A DNA stretch of 61,038 nt from SURF-21 sp964462595 (GTDB taxonomy: Bacteria; Actinomycetota; Geothermincolia; Geothermincolales; RBG-13-55-18), in contig CAYWXM010000066.1 in the NCBI GenBank assembly GCA_964462595.1, positions 1 through 61,038 of the forward strand, given 5' to 3'. Position numbers and translations under genes: made by a program. The notes under the pieces were generated by a model, which saw only the letters and a list, made by a program, of their open reading frames with translations, did no database searches and was not told the DNA's origin. Each line of letters starts with the position of its first letter. Position 1 is the stretch's first letter. Of the stretch, positions 8,882 through 16,400 are shown in pieces.

Positions 8882-8906
8882 AAGGGCGGGCCTGGCGCCC
8901 GCCCTT
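8882..8906. terminator. Hairpin between convergent rsmA and abrB
   Basis: Perfect 10-bp stem AAGGGCGGGC/GCCCGCCCTT with a 5-base loop. Only a short TTTG follows on the minus strand and no T-tract on the plus strand. Its place between two converging genes suggests a shared terminator. Confidence 0.5.
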
Positions 8907-8965
8907 CAGGCTGTTGAGCGGAACGGAACCCTTGTCCCCCTGTCCCGGTCCGCTCCGCTGCGAGT

Positions 8966-9208
8966 CTACTTGCGCTTGAGTTCGTTTATGCACTTCTGGC
9001 AGATACGGCTGCCTTTGAAGGTGCGCACCTTTTCCGTGTTGCCACAGATCATGCACCCAGGCTGATATTTCATGAGCACGATCTTCTCGCCATCGACGAA
9101 GATCTCGATGGGGTCGCGCTCCTTGATGTCCAGAGTGCGGCGCAACTCCATAGGTATGACGATTCTCCCGAGTTCGTCGATCTTCCTTACTATCCCGGTC
9201 GCTTTCAT
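8966..9208 (-). CDS. abrB: AbrB/SpoVT-type transition-state regulator with zinc-finger-like tail
   Basis: An 80-residue DNA-binding protein. Residues 1-50 form the AbrB swapped-hairpin domain (KATGIVRKIDELGRIVIP and ELRRTLDI). The C-terminal part has two CxxC pairs (CMICG and CQKC), a likely zinc ribbon of the type seen in clostridial AbrB homologues rather than the Bacillus C-terminal domain. ATG 9208 follows a GGGTGG box and matches the family start; the open frame extends upstream but with non-homologous residues. A perfect consensus promoter drives it, overlapping the metG promoter region. The abrB-metG neighbourhood is as in Bacillus. Confidence 0.93.
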   Translation of the reverse strand: MKATGIVRKIDELGRIVIPMELRRTLDIKERDPIEIFVDGEKIVLMKYQPGCMICGNTEKVRTFKGSRICQKCINELKRK

Positions 9209-9271
9209 TTTCTGCCCACCCTTTCTAACTTGTCTGCCCGGTCCTTTTCTGCCGGACGCCTTTCGTCCTCC

Positions 9272-9303
9272 TTGACAACGCGGGGATATTCCAGGGATAT
9301 AAT
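9272..9303 (+). promoter_or_regulatory. Candidate metG promoter interlocked with abrB promoter
   Basis: TTGACA at 9272-9277 and TATAAT at 9298-9303 on the plus strand, both perfect, but with a 20-bp spacer, longer than usual. Its -10 shares bases with the opposing abrB -10 within the palindrome TATAATTATA (9298-9307). Confidence 0.4.
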
Positions 9304-9331
9304 TATATGTAAATCGCGAGAAAGGTGTCAA
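9302..9331 (-). promoter_or_regulatory. Consensus promoter for abrB
   Basis: On the minus strand TTGACA (9331-9326) and TATAAT (9307-9302), both perfect, with an 18-bp spacer. Predicted start near 9295, giving an 87-base leader. Confidence 0.8.
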
Positions 9332-9367
9332 TAATATTTCTGTAATATTTTACATGGGAAGGAAAAA

Positions 9368-10912
9368 ATGGACAAAGCCTACTACGTAACGACTCCCATC
9401 TACTACGTCAACGACCTGCCGCATATCGGAACCGCCTACACCACGGTCGTGGCAGACACCCTGGCGCGTTACCACCGCCTCAAGGGTGAGCGGGTGTTCT
9501 TCCTCACCGGGGTGGACGAACACGGCCAGCACGTCGCGCGCGCCGCCGAGCGCAACGGCGTCACCCCCCAGGAGTGGGCGGACCGCATGGTCACGCATTT
9601 CACCGGCGTGTGGGAGCGGCTGAACATCAGCAACGATTTCTTTATCCGCACCACATCCCCCCGCCACGCCGAGGTGGCGCGCAAGTTCATCCACGACCTC
9701 TACGACAGGGGCGACATATACCTCGATACCTACGAGGGCTGGTACTGCGTTCCCGACGAGTCCTTCTGGCTCCCCTCACAGCTGGTGGACGGCAAGTGCC
9801 CCCAATGCGGCAGGGAAGTGGAGATGGTGCAGGAGGACAACTACTTCTTCCGCCTCTCCGCTTACGCCGACCTGCTGCTGGAGCACATAGAGGCAAACCC
9901 GGACTTCATCCAGCCCGAGATGCGCCGCAACGAGGTGACCAGCTTCATCAGGCAGGGCCTCACCGACCAGAGCATCAGCCGCAAGACCCTCACCTGGGGC
10001 ATACCCCTGCCTTTCGACGAGAGCCAGGTGATGTACGTATGGTTCGACGCCCTGCTCAACTACGTGAGCGCCATCGACTACGGCATCGACGACGCGCGTT
10101 TCAGATCCATATGGCCCGCCGACGTACACCTCATCGGCAAGGAGATCCTGCGCTTCCACGCCATCATCTGGCCGGCGATGCTCATGGCGGCCGGCCTGCC
10201 CTTGCCCCACCAGGTCTTCGCCCACGGCTGGCTCACGGTGGAGGGGGAGAAGATGTCCAAGTCCAGGGGCAATGCCATCAGCCCCCACGAGCTCGTCGAT
10301 GAATATGGCGTGGACGCCTACCGCTATTATTTCCTGCGCGAGTTCTCCTTCGGTTACGACGGCAACTTCTCGCGCGGGAACATGACCGGGCGCTATAACG
10401 CCGACCTCGCCAACGCCCTGGGCAACATGGTGAGCCGGGTGCTGGCCATGGTGGAGCGATACCGAGGCGGCGAGGTGCCCGAGCCCGGGAGCGGGGACGG
10501 CGAAGCCCCCGACCTGGCCCTCAAGGAAGCGGCGTCGAGGGTTTTCGAAGAGGTTGACGGCCACATGGGCAAGCTGGCCTTCAACGAAGCCCTGCAGGCG
10601 GCTTGGAATTTCCTGGGAGCGGTGAACCGTTACGTGGACGAGACCGCCGCATGGGACCTGGCCAAGGACCCCGCCCGCGCCGGACGCCTGGACGCGGTCC
10701 TCTACAACGCGGTGGAGGCGGTGCGCCTGACGGCGCTGCTGGTGCTGCCCTTCATGCCCTGGACTGGCGAGGGTATCTGGAAGCGCCTGGGATTCACGGA
10801 TTCCATCCATCTCCATCACCTCCCCGCCGCGGGGGCGTGGGGCCTCTTCCCCGCCGGGCAGGCGGTGGCCAAGGGCGACTCCCTCTTCCCCCGCATCGAA
10901 ACCCCCCGCTAA
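9368..10912 (+). CDS. metG: Methionyl-tRNA synthetase
   Basis: Charges tRNA-Met. The 514-residue protein lacks the C-terminal dimerisation/tRNA-binding domain found in longer forms. The HIGH-like motif is at 19-22 (HIGT), and KMSKSRGN is in the C-terminal half of the catalytic domain. The CP insertion has Cys127, Cys144 and Cys147, but the expected fourth ligand at 130 is Asp (YCVPD), so zinc binding is probably incomplete, intermediate between four-Cys and zinc-free forms. ATG 9368 follows GGGAAGGA. It is followed by tatD on the same strand, as in Bacillus. Confidence 0.97.
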   Translation: MDKAYYVTTPIYYVNDLPHIGTAYTTVVADTLARYHRLKGERVFFLTGVDEHGQHVARAAERNGVTPQEWADRMVTHFTGVWERLNISNDFFIRTTSPRHAEVARKFIHDLYDRGDIYLDTYEGWYCVPDESFWLPSQLVDGKCPQCGREVEMVQEDNYFFRLSAYADLLLEHIEANPDFIQPEMRRNEVTSFIRQGLTDQSISRKTLTWGIPLPFDESQVMYVWFDALLNYVSAIDYGIDDARFRSIWPADVHLIGKEILRFHAIIWPAMLMAAGLPLPHQVFAHGWLTVEGEKMSKSRGNAISPHELVDEYGVDAYRYYFLREFSFGYDGNFSRGNMTGRYNADLANALGNMVSRVLAMVERYRGGEVPEPGSGDGEAPDLALKEAASRVFEEVDGHMGKLAFNEALQAAWNFLGAVNRYVDETAAWDLAKDPARAGRLDAVLYNAVEAVRLTALLVLPFMPWTGEGIWKRLGFTDSIHLHHLPAAGAWGLFPAGQAVAKGDSLFPRIETPR

Positions 10913-11023
10913 CCGGGGGTCCTCCATTATCCACACAACCGCGTATACAGTGGTGTTAGACTTGTCTTCAGTATATTGCGTTGAAAATGGAGGGCTGGAC
11001 CCCGGAATTTGAGAGGAGGCGGC

Positions 11024-11776
11024 GTGAACCTGATCGATACGCATGCCCACCTGGACCTCATCGAGGGCGACGTCGCCGAGGCCCTGGAGCGGGCTCGGGC
11101 GGCAGGCGTCACCGGCGTGGTGACCATAGGCATAGACGTGGCCTCCAGCCGCCGCGCCGTCGAGCTGGCCAACGCCTTTCCGCAGGTGCGCGCCGTGGTA
11201 GGCATGCACCCCCACGACGCTAAAGACCTGGACCGGGCGGCACTGCACGAGTTGAGGCGCCTGGCTGCCGATCCCCGCGTGGTGGGTATCGGCGAGACGG
11301 GACTCGACTTCTACCGCGACCTCTCGCCCCGACCCGAGCAGGAGCGAGCCTTCCGGTCCCAGTTGGATCTGGCGCGGGAACTGGCCCTGCCAGTGGTGGT
11401 GCACGACCGCGAGGCCCACGAGGATACCATGCGTATCCTCGCCGAATATGCCCCCTTTGGCAGCCGCCTGGTCATGCACTGCTTCTCCGGCGACCTGGAG
11501 ATGGCCCGCGGCGTCATGGACATGGGCGGCTACGTATCGGTGGCCGGGCCGGTCACCTTCAAAAACGCGCGCAGGCTGCAGGAAATCGTGCGCGAGCTGC
11601 CGCTCGAGAAGCTGATCATCGAGACCGACTCACCCTTCCTTTCCCCCCACCCCTTCCGCGGCAAGCCCAACTCCCCGGAGAAGCTTGCGCTCATCGCGGC
11701 GAAGGTGGCCGAGCTCAAGGGCATCCCCGTTGAGGAGCTCGACCTTCCCGACCCCTTTCCTTTGCGCAAGAGTTGA
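11024..11776 (+). CDS. tatD: TatD family metal-dependent hydrolase/DNase
   Basis: A 250-residue TIM-barrel nuclease/hydrolase of the amidohydrolase-like group. Metal ligands are visible: THAHLD near the start, the Glu in GIGETGLDFY, VVHDRE, the CFSG region, and TDSPFL. GTG 11024 is chosen because GGAGGCGGC precedes it directly. The extreme C terminus (ELDLPDPFPLRKS) departs from the usual end, in which a conserved Asn-containing helix follows; the last 10-15 residues are therefore atypical, but there is no clear frameshift. It lies 111 bp after metG, as in Bacillus (metS-yabD). Confidence 0.93.
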   Translation: MNLIDTHAHLDLIEGDVAEALERARAAGVTGVVTIGIDVASSRRAVELANAFPQVRAVVGMHPHDAKDLDRAALHELRRLAADPRVVGIGETGLDFYRDLSPRPEQERAFRSQLDLARELALPVVVHDREAHEDTMRILAEYAPFGSRLVMHCFSGDLEMARGVMDMGGYVSVAGPVTFKNARRLQEIVRELPLEKLIIETDSPFLSPHPFRGKPNSPEKLALIAAKVAELKGIPVEELDLPDPFPLRKS

Positions 11777-12029
11777 GAAACGGCCCAGCCAGACAAGCTG
11801 GTGCCTCCCGATATCGCTCTACGGCGACGAGCTGGATGGAGACAACGCCCCCATCTGCCCTGGCGGCGGCAAAATCCTGGTCACCTATTCCAGCGATGGT
11901 ACGAGGCGACCAGAGCTGACCTGCAGAGAACACGGTTCTGCCAGCAGATAGCGCAATGGCGAAGATAGAATTTCCATGTTGTTGTGAGATGAGCCCGGAT
12001 ATAATCCCTTTAGAGATCTCTCCTGCCGT
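11777..12029. other. Gene-free stretch with possible prepilin-like relic
   Basis: No intact gene. The plus-strand frame through about 11820-11948 reads ICPGGGKI...SSDG...LTCREH, reminiscent of the disulphide-closed C-terminal end of type IV prepilin-like proteins (a CPxGG start and a TC-x-x-H end). There is no start, signal or N-terminal helix, so at most it is a decayed fragment. Confidence 0.25.
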
Positions 12030-13982
12030 TTATTGCCAGCCGGACGGGAAGCCCCTGTATACCTCGTATAGTTCTCCGCTGTCCGTATCCAGGACGAAGG
12101 TCCTGCTTTCGCCGGTTGTCAGGTCATCGCCTGACAACAGGAGGAAAGGGCTTGCGTCCATGGCGTCACAGAAGTAACTGCCAAACAGGCCCATAATGCG
12201 CATGTCTTCGCTCGACCTTAAGTCATCGTACTTGATCACCAGGGGCTCACCCACAAACCCCGCGCCTTCCTCGAGCATGGGCAGAAAGCCGAAGGCGGTA
12301 TCCGTTTGCTCTTCGCCGCAATCGAAGCGGCCGGCGAGCAGCGGCTCTCCGTCCGAGGATAGGGCGATCTCGCCGATGCGCAGACATTCGTTATGGATGA
12401 TCGAACGTACCATCTCCAGGGTGGGAAAGACATACTCCCTTAGCTCCGTCTTGTTCACCGGCACACCGGGGTTCAACACGACCCACAGCCTGTCGCCCCC
12501 GGGCGAGAGGCGCACGTCGTGCACCTCCACCATACCTATTTCCACCTCGTGCACCTCGCCGCTCCCGCTATCCTCCACGGTGAGGTATCTCGTCTGCCCG
12601 GTCTCCGTTCTTATCTCCCTTTCGCTCCACTTCCAGCCGCCTTCCCCACCCAACTCCTGTGTGACGGAGACCAAGCCGACGGCCGGCTCGTACACCTGGG
12701 TGAAGTTCGACTGGGGAGGATTGATCATCGACGTCAGCCATTCATCCAACCCCAATATCTCGACCCGCCCGTCCGGGTGGACGAGCTTGGACCAGCCGTT
12801 GTGGTTGACCAGGATATCGTCCTGCCATGGCCAATCCGCATGTTGATCAGCGTCCCCTTCCGCTTCGCCCGGAAGTATCCACATCCCCAGGGGGAACACC
12901 ACCGCCGCGCTAACCAGGGCGGTGACGAGAAACGCCACCAGCGACCTCTTGGGCCAGCCGTTCACCCGCCTGCCCCACAACCCGTATGCGGTGCCCGCCA
13001 GCGCGCCCAGTGCCAGCACGACGGCCAGGAGTGCCCACCAGGGCCAGCCGTTGTTGCCCGCCGAGGCGAAGCCGGCCCATGCCGCCAATTCCTTTTCGCC
13101 CACCGGGGTGAGGTAAAGGTCTTCCATGTCTTTGGGGGAGAAAGTGCGGCGCAGCTTGGTGACGCAGCACCCGCCGGCGTCCTTCAGTTTCCCCGCCAGC
13201 TCGCTGTACTCCGCGAGCTCTCCGATCTGAACCGGCTGCCACTTCTCCGCGTATTCCAGCTCCAGGCTCTCGTGCCCGTAGGCCTGCGGTGCGAGCACGT
13301 AGAGCAGCACCTCTGTGTCACCGGGATTGAGGGATGATATGCGCAGCGGATACACGGGTTCGGAGGCGCTGAAGGTAAAACGCAGCGGGTCCACCGTTCC
13401 TTCCGAGAGTTCGTATTCAGCTCCGCCCGACGCGGGGTCCATGAACGCCGGGTTGATACGCATGGCGGTGAAACACCAGCTGCGCCCGATGTAATCCGCC
13501 AGCACCGTCTCGGCCTCCCCGTCGTAGGCGAACCCCCTCTCCTCCAACCAGGCTCGGAGTTCGCCGGCATCACCGGCGCGCAGCACCGTGAGGTCGAATG
13601 CGCCCACGGTCATTTCGTCGAGCACGTCAACCCCGGACTCCATGCCCAACTGGCTGTTCCAGCCCCTGCCCTTCTCTTCCCCGTATGCGGACGCAGGGGT
13701 GAGCGTGCTCATCACCTGGAAGAGGGCAATGTCCGCTTCTTCGATCAACGGGGGTTCCGGGGTGGGGACCAGCCAGGCAAGGTCCTGCGAAGCCCCGTCG
13801 TAGCGCACGGAGAGGACCAGTTCCTCCATGCCTTCATGGTAAAATATGACGGCTTTCTGTTCCGGCTCCGAGATATCGCGCCCGCCCTTCCCTATAAAGC
13901 CGCCGTCCGCGTAGGCCGGGGCGGCGAAAAGGAGGAAGACGATAAGGATGACGATCGGCATCAACAGGATCCTCTTGCCCAT
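12030..13982 (-). CDS. DUF2330 family exported/membrane protein with extra C-terminal domain
   Basis: A 650-residue protein. Residues 1-25 are a signal peptide ending AYA; the mature N-terminal domain (about 26-310) matches DUF2330 (ADGGFIG, EQKAVIFYHEGMEELVLSVRY, LAWLVPTPEPP). Two hydrophobic helices follow (about 314-336 and 347-370), then an unusual soluble C-terminal region of about 280 residues rich in beta-strand-like segments, possibly a propeller-like domain. DUF2330 proteins are usually secreted and of unknown function; the C-terminal half is an addition. ATG 13982 has AAGGGGG upstream and begins the signal peptide. Monocistronic as far as seen. Confidence 0.85.
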   Translation of the reverse strand: MGKRILLMPIVILIVFLLFAAPAYADGGFIGKGGRDISEPEQKAVIFYHEGMEELVLSVRYDGASQDLAWLVPTPEPPLIEEADIALFQVMSTLTPASAYGEEKGRGWNSQLGMESGVDVLDEMTVGAFDLTVLRAGDAGELRAWLEERGFAYDGEAETVLADYIGRSWCFTAMRINPAFMDPASGGAEYELSEGTVDPLRFTFSASEPVYPLRISSLNPGDTEVLLYVLAPQAYGHESLELEYAEKWQPVQIGELAEYSELAGKLKDAGGCCVTKLRRTFSPKDMEDLYLTPVGEKELAAWAGFASAGNNGWPWWALLAVVLALGALAGTAYGLWGRRVNGWPKRSLVAFLVTALVSAAVVFPLGMWILPGEAEGDADQHADWPWQDDILVNHNGWSKLVHPDGRVEILGLDEWLTSMINPPQSNFTQVYEPAVGLVSVTQELGGEGGWKWSEREIRTETGQTRYLTVEDSGSGEVHEVEIGMVEVHDVRLSPGGDRLWVVLNPGVPVNKTELREYVFPTLEMVRSIIHNECLRIGEIALSSDGEPLLAGRFDCGEEQTDTAFGFLPMLEEGAGFVGEPLVIKYDDLRSSEDMRIMGLFGSYFCDAMDASPFLLLSGDDLTTGESRTFVLDTDSGELYEVYRGFPSGWQ

Positions 13983-14278
13983 GCTTAAAACCCCCTTACC
14001 AACCCGTTTCACCACGCTGACTTTGCTATGCCTGGTATTGTTGACGCTACACCGCACGACAAGAGTTCCGGCTTCCATGCATGGCATACATGCATATATG
14101 ATCCGCTTGTCCGGAAGACCTGTTTCCTGAGAACACGGCCTCAGGCTACTGCTGGCCCGGGGATAGGGCCGACATGGAGCGCGGGCACTGCGTCTTGCCC
14201 TACGGGTGGTTGTGGGGCAGTGCTGACGGTGACCGGCGGGCTTTCGCCGCAATGTCGGCGTTTGCTCGCATCAGCCCC
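13983..14278. other. Gene-free stretch upstream of the DUF2330 gene
   Basis: 296 bp holding no gene I can support. It should include the promoter for the DUF2330 gene on the minus strand, but no convincing box pair was found. A partial self-complementary ATGCATGG/CATACATGCAT area lies near 14075-14098. Confidence 0.4.
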
Positions 14279-14482
14279 TTACTTTATGGCCCGCTGCGGT
14301 GTAAGGGGCACGGGGGCGGACTCGCGCGGCTCGTCCGGCTCCCCCTCAGCGAGATCGACGAATCCCGCTGCTGTGGAGTCTGTCTCTTCATCCCCGGAAA
14401 GGCTCGATTCAGCCGGCGGCCGTCCCGGATCCGAGGGCGGGATCGTATTGGGCTGCATCCATACCGGGCCGGTGGGGTCCAT
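14279..14482 (-). CDS. Possible small disordered protein coupled to rsmI
   Basis: A 67-codon frame whose ATG overlaps the rsmI stop by the ATGA arrangement typical of translational coupling. The product is Pro-, Glu- and Ser-rich, acidic and without predicted structure. No family is recognised. The coupling favours a real gene; the composition, common in random GC-rich frames, argues against. Low confidence. Confidence 0.3.
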   Translation of the reverse strand: MDPTGPVWMQPNTIPPSDPGRPPAESSLSGDEETDSTAAGFVDLAEGEPDEPRESAPVPLTPQRAIK

Positions 14483-15318
14483 CAGTCCCCGCCCTTCCTC
14501 TCAAGCCAGGCGTCGTACACCTGTCGCTGGGAGACTCCGTGCTTCACCGCCACCGCCCGTACCGCCTCGCGTGCGGGAAGCCCCTCCTCGACCAGGCCTC
14601 CCACTTCCTTCGCCAGCTCCGGCAGCGGCGGCGCCTCGCCCTCTTCACCGGGGGCCACGATGACCACGAACTCCCCGCGCGGTTTACCCTCGCCGAGGGA
14701 CTCGAGCACCTCGGCGGCGGTGCCGCGCAGAACCTCCTCGTGCACCTTGGTCAGCTCCCTCGACACCACCACGCGGCGTTCGGGCGCCAGTTCGGCCAGG
14801 TCCTTCAGGGTCTCCAGCAGGCGGTGGGGTGCCTCGTAGAAGACGATGGCCTCCCCGTCGCGTAGAAGCTGGACCAGGCGGGTACGCCTCTCGCCGCGCC
14901 TGCGCGGCACGAAGCCGTCGTAGCGGAAGCCGGCGAGCGGGAGCCCCGAGAGGGCCAGCGACGCGGTAAGCGAGCTGGGCCCGGGGACGACCTCCACCCG
15001 AAGCCCCCGCCGGGAGCATTCCTCAACCACGCGGAAACCCGGGTCCGACACGCCGGGCATCCCGGCGTCGCTCACCAGGGCCACCTTCTTTCCCGCCTCC
15101 ACCTCTCCAGCGATGGATACGGCTTTTTCGCGCTCGTTGTGTCCGTGATAGCTGGTCACCGTGGTGTGAATATCGTGGCGGGATAGGAGCTTGCGCGCCC
15201 GCCGTGTGTCCTCCGCCGCCACCAGGTCGGCCTCGCGCAGCGCGCGCAGCGCGCGCAGGGTTATGTCCTCCATGTTCCCTATCGGCGTCCCCACCAGAAA
15301 CAGCTTCCCTTCATCCAT
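14482..15318 (-). CDS. rsmI: 16S rRNA (cytidine1402-2'-O)-methyltransferase
   Basis: Methylates the ribose of C1402 in 16S rRNA. The 278-residue protein has the tetrapyrrole-methylase fold: start KLFLVGTPIGNMEDITLRAL, the AEDTR motif, SDAGMPGVSDPG, the PGPSS segment and FYEAPHR. The C-terminal helical extension ends in a small HTH-like region. In Bacillus this gene (yabC) lies directly before abrB; here it is still within 6 kb of abrB. Secure. Confidence 0.96.
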   Translation of the reverse strand: MDEGKLFLVGTPIGNMEDITLRALRALREADLVAAEDTRRARKLLSRHDIHTTVTSYHGHNEREKAVSIAGEVEAGKKVALVSDAGMPGVSDPGFRVVEECSRRGLRVEVVPGPSSLTASLALSGLPLAGFRYDGFVPRRRGERRTRLVQLLRDGEAIVFYEAPHRLLETLKDLAELAPERRVVVSRELTKVHEEVLRGTAAEVLESLGEGKPRGEFVVIVAPGEEGEAPPLPELAKEVGGLVEEGLPAREAVRAVAVKHGVSQRQVYDAWLERKGGD

Positions 15319-15544
15319 ACCTGGATTATAGACCCTCGCGGTACACTTGAGGTCACCCCTCCATTCTCCACTGAGTGCCAGGCCTCGGCGCCGCTATCTT
15401 GATCCGCCCGTAATGGATGAGGGGTAGTCGCGCATGCGATAAGGGAAGGGATCAACTGGGCGTGATCATGCCTGCAGTAACGACGGTCGTGCGTGGAGGG
15501 GTGACCCCATGTGGAGAATGGTAGACCCCGGGTGTTGCCACCGG

Positions 15545-15871
15545 TCAGTGGTGAGCAAGCAGGGTGTTGACCAGCTCTATCTGGGCGTCGTAATCCATAT
15601 CCGGCGCCAGTTCCGCGATGCGCCTGAGTATCTGGGCGGAAGCGTAATACATGTAAATGGGCTCGGGGCGCGTGGGGGTTTTGTGGCAGATACCGTGCTC
15701 GGAAAGCTCCTCGAGTGCCTTCTCCACCTCTTCCCTGCTGCGGCCCAGGCGGATGCAGATCTTCTCCGCGCTGTCCACCGTGCCCGGATTGTCCTTGAAA
15801 AAGGTTATCAACTCGAGTTTTACCCTGTTGATGTCCTCGTCACGTACTATGAAATTGCCTACTCTCGCCAA
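15545..15871 (-). CDS. Winged-helix-like hypothetical protein
   Basis: A 108-residue soluble protein. The segment from about 20 to 75 (VKLELITFFKDNPGTVDSAE, then LGRSREEVEKALEELSEHGI) has the spacing of a winged-helix DNA-binding fold of the kind seen in small transcription factors and chromatin/SMC-partner proteins. It starts with TTG at 15871 with GAGGTG five bases upstream. No close neighbour shares its strand within 200 bp except rsmI downstream. Function not assigned; possible small transcriptional regulator. Confidence 0.75.
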   Translation of the reverse strand: MARVGNFIVRDEDINRVKLELITFFKDNPGTVDSAEKICIRLGRSREEVEKALEELSEHGICHKTPTRPEPIYMYYASAQILRRIAELAPDMDYDAQIELVNTLLAHH

Positions 15872-16291
15872 CTTCGCACCTCGGATTCATCTGCCGCTTA
15901 TCGCTTCCCTTTTTTCGCCTTGCTCTCGCATGTTTCTCTTGCCACCGCTCTTTTTCCCGGCGCGACGCGTGACCTCGAGCGCCCGCTCACATCCTCGCGA
16001 CTCGAGCAGCTGGGGGCTGCCGGTCCCGTCACATCCTTCAACCGCTCTCTATCTGACTTTCGGGAAATACTTTACTGGTTCACTACTTGTGATGCTATTT
16101 GAATCGGCAAAACCAGGTGCCTTCTTGAACCGTGTGACCGCGATTCAGATTGCCTCGCCGGCGGCCGTAAGCGACCTCCGCCGCGAGCTGCTCGAGACAG
16201 GCCTCTTCATCCGGACGCGCGCTCCGGACGCGCGCCCGCGCCCTGACGTCATCACTCGGCAGCCGCGTCCTTTGCCCACCCCGCAGCCGGG
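15872..16291. other. Gene-free stretch upstream of the L,D-transpeptidase gene
   Basis: About 420 bp without a supported gene. It contains a short direct repeat (TCCGGACGCGCGC-like, twice near 16210-16238). The right end passes into the operator and promoter of the next gene. Confidence 0.4.
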
Positions 16292-16309
16292 TGACAATAA
16301 CCCTTGTCA
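16292..16309. promoter_or_regulatory. Inverted repeat overlapping the -35 box (operator candidate)
   Basis: TGACAA (16292-16297), six bases, then TTGTCA (16304-16309). The right arm is itself the -35 of the promoter, so a dimeric regulator bound here would block RNA polymerase. The regulator is unknown. Confidence 0.45.
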
Positions 16310-16332
16310 AAAGGAAATCGCCTGCCGATAAT
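16304..16332 (+). promoter_or_regulatory. Promoter for the L,D-transpeptidase gene
   Basis: TTGTCA (5 of 6) at 16304-16309, 17-bp spacer, GATAAT (5 of 6) at 16327-16332. Predicted start near 16339, about 60 bases before the TTG start codon. Confidence 0.6.
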
Positions 16333-16400
16333 ATCCATTATGCCGTGGATTCCGACCCGGGAACATCATCCCGGCACTTATCGGCAAAGGAGAAAAGAGG

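Noticed and set aside
9776..11479. Minus-strand open frame of 567 codons opposite metG and tatD
   Set aside because: Same antisense-shadow composition; the plus-strand genes are certain.
11730..11776. Frameshift at the tatD C-terminus
   Set aside because: The tail is atypical, but no other frame restores the usual ending, so a diverged terminus is simpler.
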